Origin: Kribbella caucasensis
GTDB taxonomy: Bacteria > Actinomycetota > Actinomycetes > Propionibacteriales > Kribbellaceae
NCBI RefSeq assembly: GCF_004361855.1
Contig: NZ_SNWQ01000016.1
Span: 124,001 to 188,000 of the forward strand
Direction: 5' to 3'
DNA length: 64,000 nucleotides
Part shown: positions 32,679 through 40,892 of the stretch, in pieces
How positions within the stretch are numbered: the first letter of the stretch is position 1
Layout of the letters: every line of letters starts with the position of its first letter
Program-made: the position numbers and the translations under genes
The notes under the pieces: generated by a model
Told to the model about the DNA's origin: nothing
Databases searched by the model: none
What the model saw: only the letters and a program-made list of their open reading frames with translations

Positions 32679-33313
32679 GCATCGTGCTGGCCGAGGACTC
32701 GATGCTGTTGCGCGAGGGGCTGGCGAGCATTCTCGATCGTGCCGGTCATGAGGTCCGCGATTCCGTCGGCGACGCGGACACCCTGCTGGCCGTGGTCCGG
32801 AAAAATCCGCCGGACGTGGTGATCACCGATGTCCGGATGCCGCCCGGGCACAGCGACGAGGGACTGCGCGCGGCGGCCGCGATCCGGGCCGACTTCCCGG
32901 CAATGGGGATCCTGGTGCTGTCCCAGTACGTCGCGGACGCGTACCTGTCGTCGTTGCTCGAGTCGACCAGCGGCGGGATCGGGTACCTGCTGAAGGATCG
33001 CGTCGGGCATGTGACCGAGTTCCTCGCGTCGCTCGACCGGGTGGCGGACGGCGGGACGGTGGTGGATCCCGAGGTGGTCCGCCAGCTGCTCGCGCGGCGA
33101 CGGGACGACGGGCCGCTGGCCGCGCTGACCCCACGTGAGCTCGAGGTGCTCGCCTTGATGGCCGAGGGCCGGGTGAACTCCTCGATCGCCGAGCAGCTGG
33201 TGGTGAGCGAGGCCGCGGTCCGCAAACACGTCGGCAACATCTTCGCCAAGCTCCAGCTCGAGGAGGGACACGATCGCCGGGTCTCCGCCGTGCTCACTTA
33301 TCTGCGCCGTTGA
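32660..33313 (+). CDS. NarL/LuxR-family response regulator
   Basis: A 217-residue regulator. Receiver domain with acidic pocket LAEDS and phospho-acceptor D57 (VVITDVRMPP); C-terminal LuxR helix-turn-helix ALTPRELEVLALMAEGRVNS followed by IAEQLVVSEAAVRKHVGNIF. GTG at 32660 is chosen because GGAG at 32651-32654 is five bases upstream; another GTG at 32654 overlaps that site. Its end is covered by a 22-bp palindrome. Confidence 0.9.
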   Translation: MPARRLSIVLAEDSMLLREGLASILDRAGHEVRDSVGDADTLLAVVRKNPPDVVITDVRMPPGHSDEGLRAAAAIRADFPAMGILVLSQYVADAYLSSLLESTSGGIGYLLKDRVGHVTEFLASLDRVADGGTVVDPEVVRQLLARRRDDGPLAALTPRELEVLALMAEGRVNSSIAEQLVVSEAAVRKHVGNIFAKLQLEEGHDRRVSAVLTYLRR

Positions 33314-33333
33314 CCTCAACCCGGGTTGAGGTC
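33312..33333. promoter_or_regulatory. Perfect 22-bp palindrome
   Basis: Arms GACCTCAACCC and GGGTTGAGGTC meet without a spacer, overlapping the response-regulator stop and ending 44 bases before the CoA-binding gene. The lack of a loop argues for a protein-binding site rather than a terminator. The half-sites CCTCAACC/GGTTGAGG occur again upstream of the acyl-CoA synthetase genes at 37119-37160. Confidence 0.6.
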
Positions 33334-33377
33334 GGAGGCTGGAGGTTGGAATTTGCCGGGCGAGGGAGGATCGAGGC

Positions 33378-33791
33378 ATGGAGAGCTGGGCCGACGAGAG
33401 CGACATCCGGAAGATCCTGGCCGACTGCCAGACCTGGGCGGTGGTGGGCCTGTCGAACAACACCAGCCGGGCGGCGTACGGCGTGGCGCGGTTCCTGCAG
33501 GGCAAAGGGAAGCGGATCGTGCCGGTGCACCCGTCGGCCGAGACCGTGCACGGCGAGCAGGGGTACGCGACGCTGGCGGACATCCCCTTCGGGGTGGACT
33601 GCGTGGACGTCTTCGTCCGGTCGGAACTCGCCGGTGAGATCGCGGACCAGGCGGCCGGAATCAACGCGAAGGCTGTGTGGTTCCAGCTTGATGTAGTGGA
33701 TCCGGACGCCTACACCCGGACGACGGCCGCGGGACTGACGATGGTGATGAACCGCTGCCCGGCGATCGAGTGGGGCCGGCTGGGTCCGTGA
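33378..33791 (+). CDS. CoA-binding domain protein (YccU type)
   Basis: A 137-residue Rossmann-like CoA-binding protein. GLSNNTSRAAYGVARFLQGK carries the nucleotide-binding turn, and VHPSAETVHGEQGYATLADI the second strand set. NRCPAIEWGRL is the conserved end. The family binds CoA through this fold; its cellular job is unclear. GGGAGG precedes the ATG. It may be co-transcribed with the next gene (22-base gap), and a striking palindrome lies just upstream. Confidence 0.85.
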   Translation: MESWADESDIRKILADCQTWAVVGLSNNTSRAAYGVARFLQGKGKRIVPVHPSAETVHGEQGYATLADIPFGVDCVDVFVRSELAGEIADQAAGINAKAVWFQLDVVDPDAYTRTTAAGLTMVMNRCPAIEWGRLGP

Positions 33792-33813
33792 GCCCTGCGA
33801 CCGAAAGGCTTCA

Positions 33814-34236
33814 ATGTTCACGATCGACACGAATACCGGATTCGGCGCCCGGATCGAGAAGCAGCTCGCGAATGAGGACGTGGTCTGGCTGACCACTGTC
33901 GGAAGGTCCGGTACACCGGCGCCGAACCCGGTCTGGTTCACCTGGACCGGCCGGGAGATCCTCGTCTTCAGCCAGGCGGCGAAGGCGAAAGTGCACAAGA
34001 TCGCCGCGAACGGCCGGGTCGCGGTGAACTTCAACGCCACCCACACCGGCGGTGACGTCGGCGTGATCACTGGCGAAGCGGTGATCGACGAAGCAGGGCC
34101 GACGGCCGACGAGCTGGCCGACTACGACGCGAAGTACGCCAGCGGCCTGGCGGGGCTCGACATGCCCGCTGAGCAGTTCCACCGCGAGTACCCGGTGCTG
34201 ATCCGCATCACCCCGGAGAAACTGCGCGGTTTCTGA
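33814..34236 (+). CDS. PPOX-class F420- or FMN-dependent oxidoreductase
   Basis: A 140-residue split-beta-barrel protein of the pyridoxamine-oxidase-like superfamily, close in pattern to the Rv3369 group (TIGR03667). Seen: NEDVVWLTTVGRSGTPAPNP and VWFTWTGREILVFSQ, then KVHKIAANGRVAVNFNATH, in the order expected for the cofactor-binding barrel. The small size implies a homodimer. Members use F420 or flavin to reduce or detoxify small molecules; the substrate is unknown. Confidence 0.78.
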   Translation: MFTIDTNTGFGARIEKQLANEDVVWLTTVGRSGTPAPNPVWFTWTGREILVFSQAAKAKVHKIAANGRVAVNFNATHTGGDVGVITGEAVIDEAGPTADELADYDAKYASGLAGLDMPAEQFHREYPVLIRITPEKLRGF

Positions 34237-34285
34237 CTGGATTTGACCAGACCGGGGCGGTGGGGTGGGGACAGAAATTGAGTGG
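34237..34285 (+). repeat. Dispersed repeat, copy A
   Basis: Forty-nine bases that align with 41413-41461 at 39 of 49 positions, including a 17-base identical core GGGCGGTGGGGTGGGGA at 34255-34271. It starts immediately after the stop of the oxidoreductase gene. Origin and function unknown. Confidence 0.7.
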
Positions 34286-34322
34286 CGGCGCTGTCTGCTC
34301 GGGCGGCGCCGCCGACTTGTTT

Positions 34323-34571
34323 CTAGCCGAGGTAGCCCTCGACGGTTTCGGACGAGCGGGCCTGGGCGCTGTCCGGGTCCTCGCCGAACTCGCGCTTGGC
34401 GCGGCGCTGGCGGAGCAGGTCCCAGCACTGGTCCAGCTCGGTCTCCAGGGCCTGCAGCCGGCCGCGCTCGTCGGAGTCCGTCACGTCGCCGGCCGTGTGC
34501 TTGCTGCGCAGCTCGTGCTCCTCGGCCACCAGCTTGTTGATGCGGCTGAAGATGCTGTTGTCGTCGTTCAT
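34323..34571 (-). CDS. DUF2630 family protein
   Basis: An 82-residue, highly charged helical protein: NDDNSIFSRINKLVAEEHEL, LQALETELDQCWDLLRQRRA and a C-terminal SSETVEGYLG. This is the DUF2630 pattern, found widely in actinobacteria and of unknown function. The spacing of Leu residues suggests a short antiparallel coiled coil. Its ATG overlaps the stop of the FetB-like gene by four bases, so it is translated as the second gene of that pair. Confidence 0.83.
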   Translation of the reverse strand: MNDDNSIFSRINKLVAEEHELRSKHTAGDVTDSDERGRLQALETELDQCWDLLRQRRAKREFGEDPDSAQARSSETVEGYLG

Positions 34572-35335
34572 GAGGAAACCGTACGCCCGTCGGGCAACGA
34601 CGCCCGGGACAGCAACTCCGTCATGATCCAGATCGCCAGCACCTCGGAAGTGATCAGTCCGAGCAGCACCACCAATTGCAACGCGGCCGCCTCGATCGGG
34701 GAGGCGCCGCCGAGGATCATCCCGACGAACGCGCCGGGCAGCGAGACGAGTCCGACCGTGCGGGTCTGGTCGAGCACCGGCAGCAACGCGTCCCCGGCGA
34801 GCGGTCCGGCGACCAGTTTGAACGCGTCCGGCGGCATCAGCCCGATCGACAGTCCGGCCTCGAACTCGCCGTACCGGGTGCCGTACTCCTGCAGCAACCG
34901 TCGCCCGGCCAGCGTGGTCGCGGTCATCGTGCCGCCGACGATGATGCCGCCCATCGGCAGGATCGTCTCCGGATTGCGCGGGACCACGCCGGGCAGGATG
35001 AGCAGCAGCATCACCACGGCCGCCCCGCCGCCGATCGCGAGCGCGCAGAACGCGTACTGGCCCGGGACCGGCGCGGTCGACCGGATCCTCCGGCCGCTCG
35101 TCACCGACGCCACCGCGAGCATCACGAAGACGAACGCGAGGGTCGCCCAGATCGAGTGCAGCGCGAGCCCGACGACGAGACCGACGGCGGCCAGTTGCAG
35201 GATCGCGCGGAGCGCCGCGGTGACGATGCCCTTGTCGTGTCGCAGCGACGCGAGCCGCGACCCGATGACACCGATCCCGACCAGCAACGGCAGTACGGCG
35301 ACGGCCGCGATGCCCAGACCCGTGTCGAGCGACAT
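34568..35335 (-). CDS. FetB-like ABC permease (UPF0014)
   Basis: A 255-residue membrane protein with about seven spans. TVLAGRRLLQEYGTRYGEFE and FEAGLSIGLMPPDAF lie in the cytoplasmic loop, and LVSLPGAFVGMILGGASPIE is the family's most conserved stretch. In E. coli, FetB with the ATPase FetA exports iron under oxidative stress. No FetA-like ATPase gene is adjacent here, only DUF2630 downstream, so it either borrows an ATPase or works otherwise. Confidence 0.82.
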   Translation of the reverse strand: MSLDTGLGIAAVAVLPLLVGIGVIGSRLASLRHDKGIVTAALRAILQLAAVGLVVGLALHSIWATLAFVFVMLAVASVTSGRRIRSTAPVPGQYAFCALAIGGGAAVVMLLLILPGVVPRNPETILPMGGIIVGGTMTATTLAGRRLLQEYGTRYGEFEAGLSIGLMPPDAFKLVAGPLAGDALLPVLDQTRTVGLVSLPGAFVGMILGGASPIEAAALQLVVLLGLITSEVLAIWIMTELLSRASLPDGRTVSS

Positions 35336-35353
35336 CGGGTCATTCCATCACGT

Positions 35354-37063
35354 TCAGCCCGGGCGGAAGTCCGATTCGTCGTAGGCGTGTTCGGCCCGCT
35401 CGCCGCGATCCACCTTGGCGGCCTCGTCGGTACGCAGCTCGACCCGGCGGATCTTGCCGGAGATCGTCTTCGGCAGCTCGGCGAACTCGATCCGCCGGAT
35501 CCGCTTGTACGGCGCCAGGTGCTCGCGGCAGTACGACAGGATCTCGTCGGCCAGCTCCCGGCTCGGTTCGCGACCGGCTACCAGTACGACGTACGCCTTC
35601 GGCACGGCGAGCCGGACGGGATCGGGCGACGGGACGACGGCTGCCTCCGCGACGGCCGGGTGCTCGATCAGCACGGACTCCAACTCGAACGGCGAGATCC
35701 GGTAGTCGCTCGCCTTGAACACGTCGTCCGCCCGGCCGACGTACGTGATGTAGCCGTCCTCGTCCCGGCTGGCGACGTCGCCGGTGTGGTAGAAACCGCC
35801 GCGCATCGCCTCGTCGGTGAGGTCCTTGGCATCCCGGTAGCCACGCATCAACGGGACCGGCGGCGGGGCGAGCTCGATGCAGATCTCACCGTCGTCGCCG
35901 ACCTCACCCGTGCCCGGGTCGACCAGGGCGATCGAGTACCCCGGCAGCGGGCGGCCCATCGAACCCAGTTTGACCGGCTGACCCGGCGGGTTGCCGATCT
36001 GCGCGGTCGTCTCGGTCTGGCCGTAGCCGTCCCGGATCGTGACGCCCCAGGCGTTCAGGACCTGTTCGATCACCTCGGGGTTGAGCGGTTCGCCGGCCGA
36101 GATGCACTCCCTGATCTGCACGTCGACGGCCGTCAGATCGGCCTGGATCAGCATCCGCCAGACCGTCGGCGGCGCGCAGAACGTGGTCACGCCGTACGTC
36201 TGCAGCACCCGCAACATCTTCTCGGCGTCGAAGCGCGCGTAGTTGTAGAGGAAGGCCGTCGCCCCCGCGTTCCAGGGCGCGAACACGTTGCTCCATGAGT
36301 GCTTGGCCCAGCCGGGTGACGAGACGTTCAGGTGCACATCGCCGGGTTGGAGGCCGATCCAGTACAGCGTGGACAGGTGGCCGACCGGGTAGCTGACCTG
36401 CGTGTGCTCGACGAGCTTCGGCTGGCTGGTGGTCCCGGAGGTGAAGTACAGCAGCAACGAGTCGTGGGCCGCGGTCTCCACGTCGGGCACGGGCCCGTCG
36501 TACTGCGCGGAGTCGTCGTAGTGCAGCCATCCGTCGACCCGGTCGCCGACCGCGACGCGCAGGCAGTAGTCCGCGATCCCTTCGTAGCGTCCGGCCTCCG
36601 CGCTGCTCGTGACAACAGCCCGTACGCCGCCGCGCTCGATCCGGTCGGCCAGGTCCGCGTCGGTGAGCAACGTGGTCGCGGGGATCATCACCGCACCGGC
36701 CCGGATGCAGGCGAGCATCGTCTCCCAGAGCGGGACGGTGTTGCCGAGCACGATCAGCACCCGATCGCCAGGTTGGAGCCCTGCCTGGTTCAGCCAGCCC
36801 GCGACCTGGCGGGAGCGCTCCGCCATCTCCGCATAGGTCAGCGAGTTCACCTCGCCGTCCTCTTCGACGATGGTCAGCGCGGGGACTTCCGGTTGCTCGA
36901 CCGCGAGCGCGTCGAACCAGTCCCGGGCCCAGTTGAACCGATCGAACACGGGCCAGTTGAAGTCGCGGTACGCGGTCTCGTAGTCCTCCCGGTGCGCGAT
37001 CAGGAAGTCGCGCGCCTCGCGAAAGGTACGGGTGTTGTCCGAGGTGCTCTGTTCCTCGCTCAT
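35354..37063 (-). CDS. AMP-forming acyl-CoA synthetase
   Basis: A 569-residue ANL-superfamily ligase that activates a carboxylic acid as acyl-AMP and passes it to CoA. P-loop LYFTSGTTSQPK, A5 DGYGQTETT, A7 YHTGD, A8 YVGRADDVFKASDYRISPFE and the A10 lysine K537 in LPKTISGKIRR. The N-terminal block FNWPVFDRFNWARDWFDALA resembles medium- or aryl-acyl-CoA synthetases; the acid is unknown. ATG at 37063 is used; upstream GTG/ATG codons would add residues lacking conservation. It is divergent from the GNAT/acyl-CoA synthetase fusion, a possible regulator of its activity by lysine acetylation. Confidence 0.85.
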   Translation of the reverse strand: MSEEQSTSDNTRTFREARDFLIAHREDYETAYRDFNWPVFDRFNWARDWFDALAVEQPEVPALTIVEEDGEVNSLTYAEMAERSRQVAGWLNQAGLQPGDRVLIVLGNTVPLWETMLACIRAGAVMIPATTLLTDADLADRIERGGVRAVVTSSAEAGRYEGIADYCLRVAVGDRVDGWLHYDDSAQYDGPVPDVETAAHDSLLLYFTSGTTSQPKLVEHTQVSYPVGHLSTLYWIGLQPGDVHLNVSSPGWAKHSWSNVFAPWNAGATAFLYNYARFDAEKMLRVLQTYGVTTFCAPPTVWRMLIQADLTAVDVQIRECISAGEPLNPEVIEQVLNAWGVTIRDGYGQTETTAQIGNPPGQPVKLGSMGRPLPGYSIALVDPGTGEVGDDGEICIELAPPPVPLMRGYRDAKDLTDEAMRGGFYHTGDVASRDEDGYITYVGRADDVFKASDYRISPFELESVLIEHPAVAEAAVVPSPDPVRLAVPKAYVVLVAGREPSRELADEILSYCREHLAPYKRIRRIEFAELPKTISGKIRRVELRTDEAAKVDRGERAEHAYDESDFRPG

Positions 37064-37118
37064 GCCTCGCACTATTGCCGAGCCGGGTGCGGCAGGCAAT
37101 CGCACCCGCGCGCCTGTA

Positions 37119-37160
37119 CCTCAACCGGAACCCGGTGTGCACCTTCAGCTGAGGTTGAGG
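37119..37160. promoter_or_regulatory. Separated half-sites CCTCAACC / GGTTGAGG
   Basis: Perfect 8-base inverted half-sites at 37119-37126 and 37153-37160 with 26 bases between, in the divergent region of two acyl-CoA synthetase genes. The same half-sites form the palindrome at 33312-33333. Confidence 0.45.
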
Positions 37161-37196
37161 GGCGAGAAATGGCGTCGTCAGCACTTGGACTGTCAA

Positions 37197-37202
37197 TAGA
37201 CT
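37197..37202 (+). promoter_or_regulatory. -10 box for a leaderless GNAT/synthetase transcript
   Basis: TAGACT ends six bases before GTG at 37209. This spacing is the reason to prefer 37209 over the GTG at 37203, which directly abuts the box. Confidence 0.4.
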
Positions 37203-37208
37203 GTGCGG

Positions 37209-39938
37209 GTGACACGGCCGGAGCAGCGACAGCGACCGCGCCAACCCGGCGCTGACCTCCCCGCGGACTACCCAGCGGAGTATGAGGCGGATGTGGTGCT
37301 GCGCGATGGGGCGACGGCGCACCTGCGGCCGATCACGCCCGCGGACGCGGAGTTGCTGGTCGAGTTCTACGGGCGGGTGTCCGAGCAGTCGAAGTACTAC
37401 CGGTTCTTCGCGCCGTACCCGCAACTTTCGGACCGGGACGTGCAGCGGTTCACCCAGGTGGACTACCAGGACCGGCAGGCGCTGATCGTGACCGTCGGCG
37501 ACGCGATGATCGGCGTCGGAAGGTACGAGCGGACCGGCCGGCGGTCCGCCGAGGTCGCGTTCCTGATCGAGGACGCGCACCAGGGTCGCGGGCTCGGCCA
37601 GTTGCTGCTGGAGCACCTCGCTCAGGCGGCGCGCGAGCACGGGATCACGCGCTTCGTCGCCGAGGTGCTGCCGGACAACCGGAAGATGATCACCGTCTTC
37701 ACCGAGGCCGGGTACAAGGTGGCCCGGGAGTTCGAGGACGGCGTGATCATGGTCGAGTTCGACATCGCGCCGACCGACACGTCGTTCGGGGTGATGCAGG
37801 CGCGCGAACAGCGGTCCGAGGCGCTGTCGATCGCGCGGCTGCTGACCCCGGCCAGCGTCGCGGTGATCGGGGCCAGCCGGCGCCCGGGCACGATCGGGAA
37901 CGCGTTGCTGCGGAACATCCGCGACAGTGGTTTCCCGGGCCGCCTGTACGCCGTGAACGCGGGCTGGGAGTCCGATGGGCCGGCCGAGATCGATGGCGTA
38001 CCGGCGTACGCGACGATCCGGGACGTGGACGACACGGTCGACCTGGCCGTCGTCGCCGTACCGGCCGAGGCGGTCGTCGACGTCGTCCTGGACTGCGCGG
38101 CGAAGGGGGTGCGCGGGCTTGTCGTGGTGTCGAGCGGGTTCGCGGAGATCGGGGACGAAGGGCGTAAACGGCAACGCCGGCTGGTCGGGCTGGCCCGCTC
38201 GTACGGGATGCGCGTGATCGGGCCGAACGCGCTCGGCGTCATCAACACGGTTCCCGGGGTGACGCTGAACGCCACGTTGTCGCCGCTGATGCCGAGCCGG
38301 GGGCGGGTCGCGTTCTTCTGCCAGTCGGGGGCGCTCGGGGTGTCGATCCTGGCGGACATGGTCGGTCGTGGACTGGGTCTGTCGAGTTTCGTGTCGGCGG
38401 GGAACCGGGCCGATGTGTCCGGCAACGACCTGATGCAGTACTGGTACTCCGACGAGGCGACCGAGGTGGTCCTCCTCTACCTGGAGTCGCTGGGCAATCC
38501 GCGCAAGTTCAGCCGGGTCGCGCGGCGGCTGGCGAGGCGGAAGCCGGTGATCGCGCTCAAGTCCGGCCGGGCGACGCAGGGTGTCCCGCTCGGGCATACC
38601 GTCCGGCGCAGCCAGTTGCCAGCGGCAACCGTCGACTCGCTGTTCCGGCAGAGTGGGCTGATCGGCGTCGATACGGCCGGTGAATTGTTCGACGTGGCGC
38701 AACTGGTCGCGCACCAGCCGCTGCCGAAGGGACGCCGGGTCGCGATCGTCAGCAACTCCGACGCCCTGACGCTGCTCGCCCTCGACACGATGGCGGCGTG
38801 CGGGCTGGATGTGGCTGGGGAGCCCTACACGCTGCACGCCGACGCGTCCGCGGCCGACTTCGAGCAGGCGCTGACCGAGGTGTTCGCCGACGACCGGGTC
38901 CACTCGGTCGTGGTGGTCTTCACCCCGCCGGTCCTGTCGAACGGTGACGAGGTCGCGCGGGTTGTCGCCGCCGCGGCCGCCGGCTCGGACAAGCCCGTCG
39001 TCTCCACCTTCCTCGCCTCGCGGAGCGTCCCCGAGCAACTGCGCGTCGCCGACGAGAACGGTGGCGCCGCGCGCGGCTCGATCCCGTCGTTCTCCTCCCC
39101 GCAGTACGCCGTGGGCGCGCTGGCCAAGGCCACCCAGTACGCCGAATGGCGGCGCCGGGCGGACTCGCGGATCCCGGACCTGCCCGATATCGACACCGCC
39201 GGGGCCGAGGATTTCGTCCAGGAGTTCCTGCAGCGTCATCCGTCCGGGGCCGACCTCGACGAGGCGGATCGGCAACGACTGCTGAGCTTCTACGACATCA
39301 GTGTGCTGCCCGCCTTCCCGGTGCAGTCGGCGGACGAGGCGGTCGCGCGGGCCGCCGACCTCGGGTTCGAGGTGATCCTCAAGGCGACCGCGGAGCAGTG
39401 GCGGATGCGGCCGGACCTGGCCGACATCTGGCGGCACATCCACGACGAGGAGGACATGCGCGGAGCGTGGGACGAGATGACCCGGACGTTCGGCGTCGCC
39501 AGTGATCCGGGCCGCGCCCAGTTCGTCGTCCAGAAGATGGCGCCGCCCGGTGTCCCGGTGGTGATCTCGGCGCTGGAAGATGTTGCCTTCGGCCCCGTCG
39601 TGACCTTCGGCCTGTCCGGCGTGGCGACGGATCTGCTCCACGACCGCTCGTACCGGATGCCGCCGCTGACCACCGCGGACGCGGCCGAGATGGTCCGCGA
39701 GGTCCGCGCCGCCCCGCTGCTGTACGGCTACCGGGGCTCTGATCCGGTCGACATCGCCGCGATCGAGAACCTGCTGCACCGCGTCTCCCGCCTCACGCTG
39801 GAACTGGAGGAAGTCGTCCGCCTCGACCTCCGCTCGGTCCTGGTCGCAGCCACCGGCGCCACGGTACTGGACACCGCGATCCGCATCGCGCCCAACGAAA
39901 AACCCCGCCAGGACACCCCCGTACGTCGGCTAACCTGA
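37209..39938 (+). CDS. GNAT acetyltransferase fused to ADP-forming acyl-CoA synthetase (Pat type)
   Basis: A 909-residue fusion. The N-terminal GNAT domain (about 25-190) has the acetyl-CoA loop HQGRGLGQLL. A CoA-binding Rossmann domain follows (about 210-340; VAVIGASRRPGTIGNALLRN), then ligase-CoA domains (350-650; FFCQSGALGVSIL, NSDALTLLALD) and an ATP-grasp domain (680-905; EVILKATAEQWRMRPDLADI). This is the actinobacterial Pat arrangement, with GNAT at the N-terminus rather than the C-terminus as in Salmonella Pat. Such proteins acetylate the catalytic lysine of AMP-forming acyl-CoA synthetases, one of which is encoded divergently. The histidine expected for ligase catalysis is not obvious, so the synthetase half may be a sensor. 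Confidence 0.85.
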   Translation: MTRPEQRQRPRQPGADLPADYPAEYEADVVLRDGATAHLRPITPADAELLVEFYGRVSEQSKYYRFFAPYPQLSDRDVQRFTQVDYQDRQALIVTVGDAMIGVGRYERTGRRSAEVAFLIEDAHQGRGLGQLLLEHLAQAAREHGITRFVAEVLPDNRKMITVFTEAGYKVAREFEDGVIMVEFDIAPTDTSFGVMQAREQRSEALSIARLLTPASVAVIGASRRPGTIGNALLRNIRDSGFPGRLYAVNAGWESDGPAEIDGVPAYATIRDVDDTVDLAVVAVPAEAVVDVVLDCAAKGVRGLVVVSSGFAEIGDEGRKRQRRLVGLARSYGMRVIGPNALGVINTVPGVTLNATLSPLMPSRGRVAFFCQSGALGVSILADMVGRGLGLSSFVSAGNRADVSGNDLMQYWYSDEATEVVLLYLESLGNPRKFSRVARRLARRKPVIALKSGRATQGVPLGHTVRRSQLPAATVDSLFRQSGLIGVDTAGELFDVAQLVAHQPLPKGRRVAIVSNSDALTLLALDTMAACGLDVAGEPYTLHADASAADFEQALTEVFADDRVHSVVVVFTPPVLSNGDEVARVVAAAAAGSDKPVVSTFLASRSVPEQLRVADENGGAARGSIPSFSSPQYAVGALAKATQYAEWRRRADSRIPDLPDIDTAGAEDFVQEFLQRHPSGADLDEADRQRLLSFYDISVLPAFPVQSADEAVARAADLGFEVILKATAEQWRMRPDLADIWRHIHDEEDMRGAWDEMTRTFGVASDPGRAQFVVQKMAPPGVPVVISALEDVAFGPVVTFGLSGVATDLLHDRSYRMPPLTTADAAEMVREVRAAPLLYGYRGSDPVDIAAIENLLHRVSRLTLELEEVVRLDLRSVLVAATGATVLDTAIRIAPNEKPRQDTPVRRLT
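39931..39936 (+). promoter_or_regulatory. -10 box inside the preceding stop codon
   Basis: TAACCT overlaps the end of the GNAT fusion (stop TGA at 39936-39938) and lies eight bases before the ATG at 39945. It may give the phosphotransferase gene its own leaderless transcript. Confidence 0.3.
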
Positions 39939-39944
39939 CCATCC

Positions 39945-40892
39945 ATGACCGTCGAGTCCGCCCAGTCCATCGCGGCCGCCTTCGGTGTCGGTCGGCCGGT
40001 TGGCTTCGAGCGCGTCACCCGTGGCGCGATGGGAGCCGTCTGGAAGCTGTCCACCTCCGCCGGCTCCTACGCGGCGAAGGAACCGTTCTGGTTCGACTGG
40101 CAGGAGGAGGCCGTCGCCGAGGAGGTCGCCTTTCGCGCGGCCTGCGCCACAGCCGGAGTACCGAGCCCCGAACCGCTGACGACTCCGACCGGTGGGTACG
40201 TTGCCGACTGCAACGGAACCACCTGGCGTCTCTATCAGTGGGCTGATGGGGATGCGCCGGACCATTCGGATGTGGACGTGAGCGCCTGGGTGGCCAGGCA
40301 GATGGGTGCGATGCATTCGCTGGACTGGCAGACCGGGGACCACACGCCTGAGCCGTGGTATCACCACGTCGACGTCGAGTGGGATGAGCTGGTGGATCGC
40401 GCGGCAGCGGCTGGGGTGGACTGGGCGGGTGAGTTGGGGCGGCTGGTTCCGCTTTGTGCCGAGCTGACGAGTCTGGTCAACAGTGCGCCCATCGGCGACA
40501 TGGTCTGGTGTCACCGCGACCTCACGAACACGAATGTACTGCGGTCGGCAGCGGGAAGTGTCTTGGTCGACTGGGACAACGCGGGGCAGATGGCGCCGTG
40601 GCGGGAGCTCGGCGCCGTACTGGTCAACCATGTCGGTGCCGAGGGCAACCTGCGCCTCATCGTTGATGCCTATCGGGCAGCTGGCGGACCGGGGGAGATC
40701 GCCGGCCCGGAAGGATTCGCGACCGGGCTGGCGATCCTGCTGAACCATCTGAACGGTCAGGTGGGCGCCGCGTTGGATACAGCGTTGGCACCCGAGCATC
40801 GGGAGTACGCAGTGAAGGGCGTGCTCGGGTTGTTGCGGGCAATGCCTGAGGTGGGGACGCTGGAGCGAGCGGGTCAGGTGGTTCGGCGGTAG
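39945..40892 (+). CDS. Aminoglycoside-phosphotransferase-fold kinase
   Basis: A 315-residue APH/choline-kinase-fold protein. Catalytic loop WCHRDLTNTNVL and metal-binding VDWDNAGQMAPWRELGAVL are clear; the lysine of the ATP pocket is in YAAKEPFWF. Members phosphorylate aminoglycosides, choline, homoserine, macrolides or sugars; nothing in the sequence fixes the substrate, and chromosomal context argues for a metabolic role rather than resistance. It is convergent with the DUF2087 gene, overlapping by 19 bases. Confidence 0.8.
   Translation: MTVESAQSIAAAFGVGRPVGFERVTRGAMGAVWKLSTSAGSYAAKEPFWFDWQEEAVAEEVAFRAACATAGVPSPEPLTTPTGGYVADCNGTTWRLYQWADGDAPDHSDVDVSAWVARQMGAMHSLDWQTGDHTPEPWYHHVDVEWDELVDRAAAAGVDWAGELGRLVPLCAELTSLVNSAPIGDMVWCHRDLTNTNVLRSAAGSVLVDWDNAGQMAPWRELGAVLVNHVGAEGNLRLIVDAYRAAGGPGEIAGPEGFATGLAILLNHLNGQVGAALDTALAPEHREYAVKGVLGLLRAMPEVGTLERAGQVVRR

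Noticed and set aside
35904..39779. Minus-strand open frame of 1291 codons
   Set aside because: It is antisense to two well-conserved genes (acyl-CoA synthetase and GNAT fusion). Long antisense frames are expected where the third codon base is nearly always G or C. No family motif.
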